From positions 2,852,001-2,916,000 of the forward strand of contig NZ_CP085081.1 of assembly GCF_023243115.1 (NCBI RefSeq): 64,000 bases of DNA, read 5' to 3'. Both the position numbers and the translations under genes were made by a program. Positions 51,991 to 63,409 of the stretch are shown piece by piece (positions within the stretch are counted from its first letter, which is position 1; every line of letters starts with the position of its first letter). The DNA is from Sediminicoccus sp. KRV36. Lineage in GTDB: Bacteria > Pseudomonadota > Alphaproteobacteria > Acetobacterales > Acetobacteraceae. The notes beneath the pieces are model-generated. The model ran no database searches. It had not been told where the DNA came from and saw nothing but the letters and a program-made list of their open reading frames with translations.

Positions 51991-54072
51991 TCAGCCCGCC
52001 GCCTTCATGATCTCGTCCGCCACGTTGCGGGGCACGGGGTCATAGTGGTGGAACTGCATGGAGAAGGACGCACGGCCCTTCGTCATGCCACGCAGGTTGG
52101 AGATGTAGCCGAACATCTCCTTCAGCGGCACATGCGCGCGAACGATGACCGAAGTGCCGGCCATGTCCTGGTTCTGGATGACGCCGCGGCGGCGGTTCAA
52201 GTCACCCACCACGTCGCCCACGTGATCCTGCGGCGTGGTCACTTCCACATCCATGATCGGCTCGAGGATGACGGGGCTCGCCTTCTTCATGCCTTCGCGG
52301 AAGCAGGCCTTGGCGGCGATTTCAAAGGCCAGGGCGCTGGAGTCCACGTCGTGGTACTTGCCATCCACCAGGCTGTACTTGAAATCCACCGTCGGGAAGC
52401 CGGCCAGCACGCCGGTATCGGCCTGCACCTTGATGCCCTTGTCCACCGCCGGGATGTATTCCTTCGGCACCGAACCACCAACGACCGCGTTCACGAACTC
52501 GATGCCCGTGTTGCGCTCCTTGGGCTCGAAGATGATCTTCACCTCGGCGTATTGGCCCGAACCGCCCGACTGCTTCTTGTGGGTGTAGGTTTCGGTATGC
52601 GTCTTGGTGATCGTCTCGCGATAGGCCACCTGCGGCGCGCCGATGTTGCAATCCACGTTATATTCGCGGCGCAGGCGATCCACGATGATTTCCAGGTGCA
52701 GCTCGCCCATGCCGGAGAGGATGGTCTGGCCGGTTTCCTGGTCGGTCTTCACGCGCAGGCTCGGGTCTTCGCCGGCCAGCTTGCCGAGGCCGATGGACAT
52801 CTTCTCCACCGCATCCTTGGTCTTGGGCTCGACGGAGATGTCGATCACGGGCACCGGGAAGGCCATGCGCTCCAGGATCACGGGGTCTTCCTGGCTGGCC
52901 AGCGTGTCACCCGTGCCGGTGTCCTTCAGGCCCACGAAGGCCGCGATGTCACCGGCGATGACTTCCTTGATTTCCTCACGCTTGTCGGCGTGCATCTGGA
53001 ACATGCGGCCGATGCGCTCCTTGTGGCCCTTGGTCGTGTTCATGACCATATCGCCCTGGCGCAGCACGCCCGAATAGACGCGCACGAAGGTGAGGTTGCC
53101 GTATTTGTCGTTGATGATCTTGAAGGCGAGGCCGGCGAAGGGGCCATCCGTCTTCACCGGGATGATGCGGCGCTCGGCCGTCTCATCCTGACCTTCCTCG
53201 GGGGCGACCTTGATGCCTTCCACGTCCAAGGGGCTCGGCAGGTAGTCAATCACGGCATCCAGCAGCGGCTGCACGCCCTTGTTCTTGAAGGCCGAGCCGC
53301 AGAGCACCGGGCGGAACTCGCCCGAGATGGTGCCCTTCTTGATGCAGCGCTTCAGCGTCTCGACCGAGACATTGCCGTCGGCGAAGTATTCCTCCATCGC
53401 CGTCTCATCAATGCCGACCGCGGTGTCGAGCAGGATCTGGCGGTATTCGGCCACCTTGTCGGCCATATCGGCCGGGATCGGCGCCTCGTGATAGAGGGCG
53501 CCGAGTTCGTCGCCTTCCCAGATCAGCGCCTTCATCTCAACGAGATCCACGATCCCCTTGAGCTGGTCCTCGATGCCGATGGGCAGCTGCAGGGCCACCC
53601 AGTTGATGCCGAGCTTCTCGGTCAGCGTTTCGGCGGCCTTGTAGAAATCGGCGCCGGTGCGATCGAGCTTGTTGATGAAGATGATGCGCGGCACGCGATA
53701 CCGGTCGGCCAGGCGCCAGTTGGTCTCGGATTGCGGCTGCACGCCGGCGACGCCTTCGATGATGAAGATCGCGCCGTCGAGCACGCGGAGGCTGCGATTC
53801 ACCTCGATGTTGAAGTCGATGTGGCCGGGGGTGTCGATGATGTTGATGCGGTTATCATTCCACATCGCGGTCACGGCGGCGGAGGTGATGGTGATGCCCC
53901 GCTCGCGCTCCTGCTCCATGTAGTCGGTCGTGGTGTTGCCGTCATGGACTTCGCCGATGCGGTGGCTCTTGCCGGTGTAGTAGAGGATGCGCTCCGTCGT
54001 CGTCGTCTTCCCCGCGTCGATATGCGCGGTGATGCCGATGTTGCGAATCTTCTCGAGCGGTGAATGAGCCAC
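51991..54072 (-). CDS. fusA: Translation elongation factor G
   Basis: 693-residue GTPase driving ribosomal translocation and recycling. G motifs: AHIDAGKT (16-23), [26 protein letters not shown]. Domains II to V follow in full, with the domain IV tip region YREDTITK-like ([13 protein letters not shown]). GTG start at 54072 with GGAGG upstream. It is detached from str-operon neighbours (rpsL, rpsG, tuf) in the window. Confidence 0.97.
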   Translation of the reverse strand: MAHSPLEKIRNIGITAHIDAGKTTTTERILYYTGKSHRIGEVHDGNTTTDYMEQERERGITITSAAVTAMWNDNRINIIDTPGHIDFNIEVNRSLRVLDGAIFIIEGVAGVQPQSETNWRLADRYRVPRIIFINKLDRTGADFYKAAETLTEKLGINWVALQLPIGIEDQLKGIVDLVEMKALIWEGDELGALYHEAPIPADMADKVAEYRQILLDTAVGIDETAMEEYFADGNVSVETLKRCIKKGTISGEFRPVLCGSAFKNKGVQPLLDAVIDYLPSPLDVEGIKVAPEEGQDETAERRIIPVKTDGPFAGLAFKIINDKYGNLTFVRVYSGVLRQGDMVMNTTKGHKERIGRMFQMHADKREEIKEVIAGDIAAFVGLKDTGTGDTLASQEDPVILERMAFPVPVIDISVEPKTKDAVEKMSIGLGKLAGEDPSLRVKTDQETGQTILSGMGELHLEIIVDRLRREYNVDCNIGAPQVAYRETITKTHTETYTHKKQSGGSGQYAEVKIIFEPKERNTGIEFVNAVVGGSVPKEYIPAVDKGIKVQADTGVLAGFPTVDFKYSLVDGKYHDVDSSALAFEIAAKACFREGMKKASPVILEPIMDVEVTTPQDHVGDVVGDLNRRRGVIQNQDMAGTSVIVRAHVPLKEMFGYISNLRGMTKGRASFSMQFHHYDPVPRNVADEIMKAAG

Positions 54073-54157
54073 GGTCAGGCCTCCATGCGGCAAGGCAGGA
54101 CAGCGCCGGAGTGGCGCCGCCTGCCCCAATGTCTTGCGATCAGGATAAATCAGTGGT

Positions 54158-54178
54158 GCGGGAGATGCCCTCTCCCGC
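54158..54178 (-). repeat. 8-bp inverted repeat between aatA and fusA
   Basis: GCGGGAGA and TCTCCCGC, 5-base loop. It may be a weak terminator for aatA or part of the fusA leader. No U run follows on the minus strand. Confidence 0.35.
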
Positions 54179-54207
54179 GTGAATTTGCAAGCGGTGTGGC
54201 GCGCAGG

Positions 54208-55440
<1,233 letters not shown>

Positions 55441-55504
55441 CTATTCCCGTGCCGGCTGCGTTTCAACCCGGCCGGGCCGGACAAAAGCGACAAAGCCCGG
55501 CCAA

Positions 55505-55533
55505 CAAAAAAGCCGCCCCGAGGGGCGGCTTTT
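55505..55533 (-). terminator. Terminator of the petABC operon
   Basis: Perfect 12-bp stem AAAAGCCGCCCC (55508-55519) with its complement (55522-55533), loop GA. On the minus strand the stem ends in a T run (TTTTTT), 22 bases after petC. Structurally it could also stop plus-strand transcripts. Confidence 0.93.
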
Positions 55534-55554
55534 CGTGGTGAGGGCCGATGAAGC

Positions 55555-56316
55555 TCAGTGCTTCACGTCAGCCCAGACCTTGCGCTTCACGGCATAGGTC
55601 AAGCCGCCCAGGATGGTCAGGAAGATCAGCACCTTCACGCCCATGGCGCGGCGCGTTTCCATCTCAGGCTCGGCCGCCCAGGCAAGGAAGGTGACGACGT
55701 CGCGCGCCATCTGGTCCACCGTCGCCTTGGTGCCGTCGGCGTATTCCACCTGGTCATCATTCAGCACATTGGGCATGGCGATCTGGAAGCCGGGGAACCA
55801 GCGATTGTAGTTCATCCCGTCCATCATCGTCATGCCATCCGGCGGGTCGGCATAGCCGGTCAGCAGGGCATGGATGTAGTTGGCGCCATCATGCCGCGCC
55901 TTGGTCATCACCGAGAGATCGGGCGGATAGGCGCCGTTATTCGCGGTGCGCGCGGCCTGCTCATTCGGGAAGGGCCGGCGGAAGCGATCCGGCACGCGGC
56001 CGGGGCGCTCGAACATCTGGCCTTCATCATTCGGGCCATCCGTCACCGTGAAGGTGGCGGCGATTTCGCGCACCTGCGCCTCGGTCAGGCCGAGATCCAT
56101 CAGGTTGCGGTAGGACATCTGCCGCATCGCATGGCAGGCCGAGCAGACTTCCTTATAGACCTGGAAGCCGCGCTGGGCCGCGGCGCGGTCCACCGTGCCG
56201 AACAGCGAGTTGAAGCCGAAGCGCGCATCCGGCGGATGCAGCGCCTCACCGGCCGCCAGCACAGGGCCGGCGGCGAACAGCGAGGCAGCGAGGGTGAGAG
56301 CCTTGAGAAGACGCAT
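55555..56316 (-). CDS. petC: Cytochrome c1, bc1 complex
   Basis: 253 residues with a signal peptide (MRLLKALTLAASLFAAGPVLA) and a C-terminal anchor (about 228-246). Heme motif CSACH (58-62) and the axial Met181 in FPGFQIAMPN. Periplasmic electron transfer from Rieske to soluble cytochrome c. Start ATG 56316 gives the signal peptide. 4 bases separate it from petB. Confidence 0.95.
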   Translation of the reverse strand: MRLLKALTLAASLFAAGPVLAAGEALHPPDARFGFNSLFGTVDRAAAQRGFQVYKEVCSACHAMRQMSYRNLMDLGLTEAQVREIAATFTVTDGPNDEGQMFERPGRVPDRFRRPFPNEQAARTANNGAYPPDLSVMTKARHDGANYIHALLTGYADPPDGMTMMDGMNYNRWFPGFQIAMPNVLNDDQVEYADGTKATVDQMARDVVTFLAWAAEPEMETRRAMGVKVLIFLTILGGLTYAVKRKVWADVKH

Positions 56317-56320
56317 GGTT

Positions 56321-57607
56321 TCAGGCCTTTTCCATCGGCTTGGCGACGGCGGCACCGGGGATCGGCCCACCACCCAGGCTCGCCTTGGCGCCGAGCACCG
56401 CGCGGGAAATGCTTTCCGGCAGCTTCATCGGCAATTCCAGGCGGCCCATCGCGGGCAGGACCACCAGGAAATAGGCGAAGTAGATCATCGTGCAGATCTG
56501 GCTGATCAGCACATAGGGCTGCTCGGCCGGCTTGCCGCCCACCCACATGAGGACGAAGAAATTCACCGTCCAGAGCATGAAGATGATGCGCGTCAGCGGG
56601 CGGAAGCGCATGGAGCGCACCTTCGAGGTGTCCAGCCAGGGCAGGAAGAACAGCACGATGATGGCCGCACCCATGAGAACCACGCCGCCCAGCTTGTCCG
56701 GCACCGCGCGCAGGATCGCGTAGAACGGCAGGAAGTACCATTCAGGCACGATATGCGCGGGCGTGACCAGCGGGTTGGCCGGGATGTAGTTGTCGGGGTG
56801 GCCCAGATAGTTCGGCGCGAAGAAGACCAGCGCCGCGAAGACCGCCAGATACACCACGATGCCGACCGAATCCTTGATCGTGTAGTAGGGGTGGAACGGA
56901 AGCGTGTCCTGCGGGCCCTTCGGCTCGATGCCGAGCGGGTTGTTCGAACCCGTGATGTGCAGCGCCGCCACATGCAGGAACACCACGCCCACGATCATGA
57001 AGGGCATCAGGTAATGCAGCGAGAAGAAGCGGTTCAGCGTCGGGTTGTCCACCGAGAAGCCACCCCAGAGATAGGTCACGATGGTCGGACCCACCACGGG
57101 GATAGCACTGAACAGGTTGGTGATGACGGTAGCGCCCCAGAAGGACATCTGGCCCCAGGGCAGCACGTAGCCCATGAAGGCCGTCGCCATCATCAGCAGG
57201 AAGATGACCACGCCCAGCATCCAAAGCAGCTCGCGCGGCGCCTTGTAGGAGCCGTAATAGAGACCGCGCCAGATGTGGATATAGACCACGATGAAGAACA
57301 TCGAGGCGCCGTTCATGTGCACATAGCGGATCAGCCAGCCGAAATGCACGTCACGCATGATGCGCTCGACGCTGTCAAAGGCGTAGGCCGTGTGGGGAAC
57401 GTAATTCATCGCGAGGAAAATGCCGGTCGCGATCATGATCATCAGGTTGATCATGGCCAATGCGCCGAAATTCCAGAAATAATTGAAGTTCCGGGGGGTC
57501 GGAAACACCCCGTACTCCTTCTGGATCATCGTGATGACCGGCAGGCGCTGGTCAACCCAGCGCAGGACCGGATTGGCGACCTGAGAGTCGTGCAGACCCA
57601 TACCCAT
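56321..57607 (-). CDS. petB: Cytochrome b, bc1 complex
   Basis: 428 residues, about eight membrane helices, two b hemes. Qo-site PEWY ([19 protein letters not shown]), the heme histidines in [13 protein letters not shown] and [20 protein letters not shown], and the [20 protein letters not shown]o segment. GAGGA precedes ATG 57607. A hairpin (CGCCCC/GGGGCG, 57630-57646) lies between petA and petB. Confidence 0.97.
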   Translation of the reverse strand: MGMGLHDSQVANPVLRWVDQRLPVITMIQKEYGVFPTPRNFNYFWNFGALAMINLMIMIATGIFLAMNYVPHTAYAFDSVERIMRDVHFGWLIRYVHMNGASMFFIVVYIHIWRGLYYGSYKAPRELLWMLGVVIFLLMMATAFMGYVLPWGQMSFWGATVITNLFSAIPVVGPTIVTYLWGGFSVDNPTLNRFFSLHYLMPFMIVGVVFLHVAALHITGSNNPLGIEPKGPQDTLPFHPYYTIKDSVGIVVYLAVFAALVFFAPNYLGHPDNYIPANPLVTPAHIVPEWYFLPFYAILRAVPDKLGGVVLMGAAIIVLFFLPWLDTSKVRSMRFRPLTRIIFMLWTVNFFVLMWVGGKPAEQPYVLISQICTMIYFAYFLVVLPAMGRLELPMKLPESISRAVLGAKASLGGGPIPGAAVAKPMEKA

Positions 57608-57629
57608 GGTGCTCGTCCTCAAAACGTAA

Positions 57630-57646
57630 CGCCCCTGATGGGGGCG
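57630..57646 (-). repeat. Intercistronic 6-bp hairpin, petA-petB
   Basis: CGCCCC (57630-57635) and GGGGCG (57641-57646) around a 5-base loop, in the 78-base petA-petB gap. Possibly an mRNA stability or processing element; no U run follows. Confidence 0.35.
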
Positions 57647-57685
57647 ATGGGGCAGCGTGGGACCATACCCCGCGCCCGGATTGCC

Positions 57686-58246
57686 TCAGCCGATGCGGAT
57701 CGCCCGGTCGGAGGTGAAGGTGTAGTCGGGAACCAGCAGATTGGCCGGCGCGGGCCCTTTGCGGATGCGGGCGGAGGTGTCGTAGTGGCTGCCATGGCAG
57801 GGGCAGAACCAGCCATTGTAATCGCCCTTGGCATCCGTGGACTTCTGGCCGAGCGGCACGCAGCCCAGATGGGTGCAGACGCCGACCACCACCAGCCAGG
57901 GGTCCCGCTGGACGCGCGACTGGTCGGTCGCGGGGTCCTTCAATTCGCTCATCGGCGTGGCGCGGGCGGCGGTCAGTTCCTCGGCCGTGCGGTGGCGCAC
58001 GAAGACCGGCTTGCCGCGCCACATCACCGTGACGCTCTGCCCCACGGCGATCGGGCTGATATCCACTTCGGTGCTGGCCATGGCCAGCACGTCCCGGGAC
58101 GGCGCCAGCGAGCCGATGAAGGGCCAGACAATGGCGCCCACACCCACCGCGGCAAAGGCCGTCGTCGTCAACTGGAGAAAATCGCGCTTGGTGACGCCCG
58201 GGGCGCTGCCCTCGGCCGTCGTGTGCGATGCCATCGTGTCCGCCAT
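57686..58246 (-). CDS. petA: Rieske iron-sulfur protein, bc1 complex
   Basis: 186 residues. N-terminal [23 protein letters not shown] is a Tat-like signal anchor. Cluster ligands Cys124/His126 (CTHLGC) and Cys148/His151 (CPCHGSHYD), disulfide cysteines Cys129 and Cys150. Start ATG 58246 has GGAAAGG upstream; ATG 58234 is an alternative. First gene of petABC. Confidence 0.96.
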   Translation of the reverse strand: MADTMASHTTAEGSAPGVTKRDFLQLTTTAFAAVGVGAIVWPFIGSLAPSRDVLAMASTEVDISPIAVGQSVTVMWRGKPVFVRHRTAEELTAARATPMSELKDPATDQSRVQRDPWLVVVGVCTHLGCVPLGQKSTDAKGDYNGWFCPCHGSHYDTSARIRKGPAPANLLVPDYTFTSDRAIRIG

Positions 58247-58342
58247 CCAGCTCACCTTTCCGTTCCGCCGGATGAACCGGCTGAAACCCACAACTCAGGC
58301 GCCGCACAAGCCTTTGCCGGCACCCCGCCTCACGCTTGCTGC

Positions 58343-58371
58343 CTATTAGGGATGCTTCCCGAAACTGGCAA
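58343..58371 (-). promoter_or_regulatory. Putative petABC promoter
   Basis: Minus-strand TTGCCA (58371-58366), 17-base spacer, TAATAG (58348-58343). It lies about 97 bases before petA in the divergent petA-hemF space. The same TTGCCA hexamer recurs in the putative tpiA and 6S promoters. Confidence 0.4.
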
Positions 58372-58472
58372 CCGCGCGCAGCCTTAAGAACACGCAATCG
58401 GCCGCGAAAAACCGGCCTCCCGGAAAATCCCCCCGGGCTGGAAGCCGCCGCCTTTGGTGATAGGCTGACCGC

Positions 58473-59387
58473 ATGAGCGAAACCCCTACTCTGACCCCCT
58501 CCTCCCCCATGCCCGCCCCCTTGGCGCACCCCCTCGCAGCACCGGCCGAGGCCTGGTTCGCCGAATTGCGGAACCGCATCTGCGCCGCCTTCGAATCGCT
58601 TGAGGATGGCCTGACCAGCGGGCCGCATGCCGATCTCCCGGCGGGGCGCTTCACCTACACGCCCTGGCAGCGCCCCGAGGGCGGTGGCGGCACCATGGGC
58701 CTGATGCGCGGCCGCGTCTTTGAGAAGGTGGGCGTCAACGTCTCCACCGTGCATGGCGAATTCAGCCCCGAATTCCGCAAGCAGATCCCGGGGGCCGAGG
58801 AAGACCCGCGCTTCCTGGCCACGGGCATTTCCCTCGTCGCGCATCCCCGCTCCCCCCGGGCGGCCACGGCCCACATGAACACGCGCTTCATCCTGACCAG
58901 CAAGGCCTGGTTCGGCGGCGGCGGCGACATCACGCCGATGAACGTCACCTCGCCCGAGAGCCTGGAGGATGCGGCCTTCTTCCACGCCGCCTATCAGCGC
59001 GCCTGCGACAAGCACGACCCCACCTATTATCCGCGCTTCAAGCAATGGTGCGAGGAATACTTCTTCCTGCCCCATCGCGGCGAAACCCGCGGCCTGGGCG
59101 GCATTTTCTACGACTGGCTGGGGGATCGCACGCCCGGGCGCGGCGCCGATCTGGACTTCGCCTTCACGCAGGATGTCGGCCTCGCCTTCCTCGAATCCTA
59201 CCCCGCCATCGTCGCCCGCCGCATGCATGAGGCCTGGACGCCCGAGGAACGCCAGCACCAGCTGCTGCGCCGCGGCCGCTATGTGGAGTTCAACCTGCTG
59301 CATGACCGCGGCACGATCTTCGGCCTCAAGACCGGCGGCAATGTCGAAGCCATCCTGATGAGCCTGCCGCCCGAAGCCGCCTGGTAG
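58473..59387 (+). CDS. hemF: Oxygen-dependent coproporphyrinogen III oxidase
   Basis: 304-residue aerobic heme enzyme. [84 protein letters not shown] and the C-terminal [31 protein letters not shown] are the family blocks. Divergent from petABC, a natural coupling of heme supply with cytochrome assembly. Confidence 0.96.
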   Translation: MSETPTLTPSSPMPAPLAHPLAAPAEAWFAELRNRICAAFESLEDGLTSGPHADLPAGRFTYTPWQRPEGGGGTMGLMRGRVFEKVGVNVSTVHGEFSPEFRKQIPGAEEDPRFLATGISLVAHPRSPRAATAHMNTRFILTSKAWFGGGGDITPMNVTSPESLEDAAFFHAAYQRACDKHDPTYYPRFKQWCEEYFFLPHRGETRGLGGIFYDWLGDRTPGRGADLDFAFTQDVGLAFLESYPAIVARRMHEAWTPEERQHQLLRRGRYVEFNLLHDRGTIFGLKTGGNVEAILMSLPPEAAW

Positions 59388-59479
59388 CGCCTGGGGCGGG
59401 CTCCTTTCGCAAGGGCTCATCGCACCAGCCCCGGCTTATTGCTTCTCGGGCATCGTGATCGGTTTGAACGGATGATGCC

Positions 59480-61303
59480 CTATTCGGCGCCCGCGAGCGC
59501 CGTCAGCACCGCCTCGCCATAGCGGGCGAGCTTGCTCTCCCCCACGCCCGGCACGCCGCGCAGCGTGTCGAGGCAGACCGGCCGGCGTGAGGCGATCTCG
59601 GCCAGGGTCGCGTCATGGAAGATCACATAGGCCGGCACCTGCTGTGCCTTGGCTTCGGCCTTGCGCCATTCGCGCAGCGCGGCAAAGAGCGGGTCATCGG
59701 CCGCCGGGCGCGGCGCATCGGCCCGGCCACCCCGCGCCGGGCCGCGGGTGCTGCGCGGGCGGATGATCTCCTCGCGCAGCATCACCCGCTCCTCGCCCCG
59801 CAGGATGGCGCGCGCGGCTTCGGTCGGCACCAGCTCGCCGTGATTCTCCACGGCGATGTCGAGTGCGCCCTGCGCCACCAATTGCCGCGCCACACCGCGC
59901 CAGGCGCCTTCCGGCACATCCCGGCCCACGCCGAAGGTCGGCAGCTTGTCATGCGCGAATTGCGCGACCTTGTCGGTCAGCTTGCCCTGCAGCACGTCCA
60001 CCAGATGCCCCAGCCCAAAGCGCGACCCGGTGCGCAAGGCGGCCGAGAGCAGCTTCTGCGCCGCGATGGTGCCGTCGGTGAGTTTCGGCGGCGCGGCACA
60101 CACGTCGCAATGCCCGCAATCCTGCGCCAGATCCTCGCCAAAGCAGCGCAGCAGCACACGCCGGCGGCAGGTGCCGGCTTCGGCGATGCCCACCATGGCA
60201 TCGAGGCGCATGCGCTCGATCCGCTTCTGCTCCTCCGAAGCCGGGCTCGACTGGATGCGATGCCGCGCGAGCGAGATATCGCCCGCGCCATAGAGCAGCA
60301 GGGCCTTCGCCGGCAGCCCGTCGCGCCCCGCCCGGCCGATTTCCTGATACCAGCCCTCCGGCCCCTGCGGCAGCGAGAGATGCGCGACGAAGCGCACATC
60401 CGGCCGGTCAATACCCATTCCAAACGCAATGGTGGCGCACATCACCACGGCATCGCCGCGGGCGAAGCGGCGGTGCAGATCCCGCTTGTCCTCGGCGGGC
60501 ATGCCCGCATGGAAGGGGGCCGCGTCATAGCCATCGGCGCGCAGCCAGTCCGCGGTCTGTTCGGCCCGCGCGCGGGTGCCGCAATAGACGATGCCAGCCC
60601 CCCGCCCATCCGAAGCCTCGCGCAGGAAGGCGCGAATTTGCTCCCGCTCGCGGTCGCGCGGTTCGGCCGCCAGGTGGATATTCGCGCGGTCGAAGGAGGC
60701 ACGGAACACCGGCGCATCCTCCAGCCCCAGCTGCGCGCGGATATCGGTGACGGTGCGCGCATCGGCGGTGGCGGTGAGTGCGAGGCGTGGCACTTCGGGA
60801 AAGCCCGAGCGCAGGAAGCTCAGCGCGCGGTATTCGGGGCGGAAATGATGCCCCCATTGGCTGATGCAATGCGCCTCATCCACCGCGAAGAGCGCGATGT
60901 TCTGCTGCGAAAGCCGCTCCAGCATGCCATCCATGCCCAGCCGCTCGGGGCTGATATAGAGCAGCTTCAGCGTGCCCTCATTGATGCCGCGCCAGACATC
61001 ACGGCGCTCATTTTCCTCCAGCTCGGAATGCAGCGCGGCGGCGGCGACACCTTGCTGGCGCAGGGCCGCCACCTGGTCCTCCATCAGCGCGATGAGCGGC
61101 GAGACGACGATGGCCAGCCCGTCCCGGCAGAGTGCCGGCACCTGGAAGCACAGCGACTTGCCGCCCCCCGTGGGCATCAGCACGAGGCCGGAGCCCCCGC
61201 CCATCACATGCTCGACGATCTCCGCCTGCCGGCCGCGAAACCCCGCATGGCCAAAAACTTCGCTCAGCACATGGGCGGGGTCACGCATCCCGGCTTTCGG
61301 CAT
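59480..61303 (-). CDS. recQ: ATP-dependent DNA helicase RecQ
   Basis: 607-residue 3'-5' helicase. Walker A MPTGGGKSLCFQVP, DEAHCISQWGHHFRPEY, the zinc cysteines of the RQC region (RCFGEDLAQDCGHCDVC) and a C-terminal HRDC domain (PLFAALREWRKAEAKAQQVPAYVIF). ATG 61303 overlaps the OmpA-like stop (TGATG), so the helicase is translationally coupled to a lipoprotein, an odd pair. A second ATG at 61288 could serve. Confidence 0.95.
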   Translation of the reverse strand: MPKAGMRDPAHVLSEVFGHAGFRGRQAEIVEHVMGGGSGLVLMPTGGGKSLCFQVPALCRDGLAIVVSPLIALMEDQVAALRQQGVAAAALHSELEENERRDVWRGINEGTLKLLYISPERLGMDGMLERLSQQNIALFAVDEAHCISQWGHHFRPEYRALSFLRSGFPEVPRLALTATADARTVTDIRAQLGLEDAPVFRASFDRANIHLAAEPRDREREQIRAFLREASDGRGAGIVYCGTRARAEQTADWLRADGYDAAPFHAGMPAEDKRDLHRRFARGDAVVMCATIAFGMGIDRPDVRFVAHLSLPQGPEGWYQEIGRAGRDGLPAKALLLYGAGDISLARHRIQSSPASEEQKRIERMRLDAMVGIAEAGTCRRRVLLRCFGEDLAQDCGHCDVCAAPPKLTDGTIAAQKLLSAALRTGSRFGLGHLVDVLQGKLTDKVAQFAHDKLPTFGVGRDVPEGAWRGVARQLVAQGALDIAVENHGELVPTEAARAILRGEERVMLREEIIRPRSTRGPARGGRADAPRPAADDPLFAALREWRKAEAKAQQVPAYVIFHDATLAEIASRRPVCLDTLRGVPGVGESKLARYGEAVLTALAGAE

Positions 61304-61701
61304 CAGGGTGTGGCGAGCCGGATCTCGACGCGGCGGCTTTCGACGGGCGCCATGTCGAAGGGCACTTCGCCACGGCCGAGAATGAAGACGCGCTCCGCCG
61401 GCACGCCGTATTGCCGCAGCAATTCCGAGACATGCCGCGCCCGCTCCTCGGACAGGGCGCGGTTGAAGGCGGCGCCGCCGACCGGGCCGGCATAGCCAAA
61501 GACATTCACGCGCACATTGGAAAACCGGGCCGCCGCCTCGGCCGCGGATTGCACGACGGCGCGCGCGGGCGCGTCCAGCGTGTCGCTATCTTCGTTGAAG
61601 AACACCACGCGCACCGGCTCGGCCGCGGGATCACGGTTGAGATTGGCGCAGGCGCCCAGCAGGGGCAGCAGGGCAAGCAATGAGAGGGTCCGGCGATGCA
61701 T
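61303..61701 (-). CDS. OmpA-family lipoprotein
   Basis: 132 residues. Lipobox LLGAC (Cys18) after a short signal, so a lipid-anchored periplasmic protein. The OmpA C-terminal domain is visible: VVFFNEDSDTLDAPARAVVQSAAEAAARF, the GYAGPVGGAAFNRALSEERARHVSELL stretch (peptidoglycan-binding) and VPAERVFILGRGE. ATG 61701 follows GGAGAA. Confidence 0.9.
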   Translation of the reverse strand: MHRRTLSLLALLPLLGACANLNRDPAAEPVRVVFFNEDSDTLDAPARAVVQSAAEAAARFSNVRVNVFGYAGPVGGAAFNRALSEERARHVSELLRQYGVPAERVFILGRGEVPFDMAPVESRRVEIRLATP

Positions 61702-61762
61702 GGCGATTCTCCGTTGAGAGTTGTGGTCGCGGATGCAACGCATCAGGTCAAGCGCGGTTGAC

Positions 61763-63409
61763 TCAGCCCGCCGCCGGCAGAAGCCGCCCACCCGCCAGCC
61801 GCAGCACGCGGTCCAGCGGTTCGGCGCCGGTCAATTCATGCGTGATGAGCAAAAGGCTGCGCCCTTCGCAGGCGGTGGCCAGGGTCGCCATGAAGCCGCG
61901 CTCCGCCTCGGCATCGAGGCCCACCGTCGGCTCATCCAGGATCAGGATGGCGGCCGGTGGCAGCAATGCGCGCGCGAGGGCGATGCGCCGCCCCTCGCCG
62001 CCGCTGAAGCGGGCGCCGCCTTCCCCGCAGCGTGTCTCCAGCCCTTCGGGCAGGCTGCGCACGAATTCCGCGACCCCGGCCTTGGCCAGCGCCCGCCACA
62101 GCGCGGCATCCGGCGCCTCGGGGGCGGCCAGGCGCAGGTTTTCCGCGATACTCACATCAAACAGCCGCGCCTGCTGCGAGAGGCAGATGATCCGCTGGCG
62201 CAATTCGGGGCTGGCGAGTTGGCCGATCTCGGTGCCGCCCAGGGTGATCGTGCCGGATTGCGGGGCGGCGAATTTCAGCAGCAGCGCGGTCAGGCTGGAC
62301 TTGCCCGCCCCAGAGGGGCCCAGGATGGCCACGCGCTCCCCCGCGCGCAGGGTGAAATCCAGCTGTTCCAGCACGGGCGGCGCATCAGGCCGCCAGCCGA
62401 AGGTGACGTTGCGCAGCACGAGGTCATTGCCGGCGGGAAGTGGCGCGGGGCTGGCGGGTTCCGCCACCGGGGGTGCGGTATCCGCCGCCTCGAACAGCCG
62501 CCGCGCACTGGCCGCCGCCGCCGCCAGCAGGGCGCCGGCACGCGGCATCAGCCCCAGCGACTCGGCCGCCGCGATGGCCAGGAACAGCGCCAGCACGGCC
62601 AGCGCAGCCCCGGCCGAGCCGGTCGCGAGCCCCCAGCCCAGGGCGGCCAGCACCGCGACCTGCGTGAGGAAGCTGCCCGCCGTGCCCGCCGTGGAGGAGC
62701 GCCAGGACAATTCCCGCTGCGCCGCCATCAGCGTCGCATCCGCCTCGCGCAATCGCGCCAGGGCCCGGGCCTCCCCATTGGCGGCCAGCGTATCCTCCAG
62801 CCCGGCGATGGGGTCCACCACGGCGGCCCGCAGCGCGCCGCGCTCCTCGGCCGCGCGCTGCGCCGCCCGCGCGGCGGCGGGTGCGAGCAGCAGCGGCAGC
62901 AGCAAGGCAAGGCTGAGCGGCCCGACCAGCAGCACCATCAACAAGGGCTCGGCCCCCAGCAAGACGGCGATGGCGGCCACCACGGCCATCGCCGCCGCCG
63001 CCGGAACCAGGCCCCCCAGATAGAGGCGGTCCAGCGCTTCGACATCGCTGATGACGCGCCCCAGAAGATCGCCCGAGCCGCGCAGGCCGATGCCGGCCGG
63101 CATGCGCTCCGCCAGGCGCCCGAAGAACCACACCCGCGTATCGGCCAGGGCCTGGAAGGCGCCGGCATGCGAGGCCATGCGCTCCCACCAGCGCAGGAAG
63201 GGCCGCAGCAGCACGAGCGGCCGCAGCCAGATCAGCGCGGCCACGCCGACCAGGCCCACCGCCCCGGCCCCGGCCGCGACACCCTTGCCGGCCAGCGCCA
63301 GCAGCGCGACGCCGCTCAGCGCCGAAAGCATGCCGATGATCAGGCCCAGGATCAGCGCATTCCGCCGCGGTGCCCAGAGCCGCAGGATGCGCGCAAGGTC
63401 AGCCCACAT
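61763..63409 (-). CDS. cydC: CydC subunit of the glutathione/cysteine ABC exporter
   Basis: 548-residue half-transporter. About six membrane helices (residues 1-300), then a nucleotide-binding domain with Walker A GPSGAGKSSL, signature FSGGEGRR and Walker B ILILDEPTVGLD. With CydD it exports thiols to the periplasm and supports cytochrome bd and periplasmic cytochrome maturation. It overlaps cydD by 11 bases. Assigned as CydC by order and divergence of the membrane part. Confidence 0.9.
   Translation of the reverse strand: MWADLARILRLWAPRRNALILGLIIGMLSALSGVALLALAGKGVAAGAGAVGLVGVAALIWLRPLVLLRPFLRWWERMASHAGAFQALADTRVWFFGRLAERMPAGIGLRGSGDLLGRVISDVEALDRLYLGGLVPAAAAMAVVAAIAVLLGAEPLLMVLLVGPLSLALLLPLLLAPAAARAAQRAAEERGALRAAVVDPIAGLEDTLAANGEARALARLREADATLMAAQRELSWRSSTAGTAGSFLTQVAVLAALGWGLATGSAGAALAVLALFLAIAAAESLGLMPRAGALLAAAAASARRLFEAADTAPPVAEPASPAPLPAGNDLVLRNVTFGWRPDAPPVLEQLDFTLRAGERVAILGPSGAGKSSLTALLLKFAAPQSGTITLGGTEIGQLASPELRQRIICLSQQARLFDVSIAENLRLAAPEAPDAALWRALAKAGVAEFVRSLPEGLETRCGEGGARFSGGEGRRIALARALLPPAAILILDEPTVGLDAEAERGFMATLATACEGRSLLLITHELTGAEPLDRVLRLAGGRLLPAAG

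Noticed and set aside
51514..54063. 849-codon plus-strand open frame
   Set aside because: Antisense to fusA and overlapping the structured RNA. The His/Asp/Leu-rich composition is that of a reverse-complement shadow.
56195..58387. 730-codon plus-strand open frame
   Set aside because: Antisense to petC, petB and petA, whose identities are certain.
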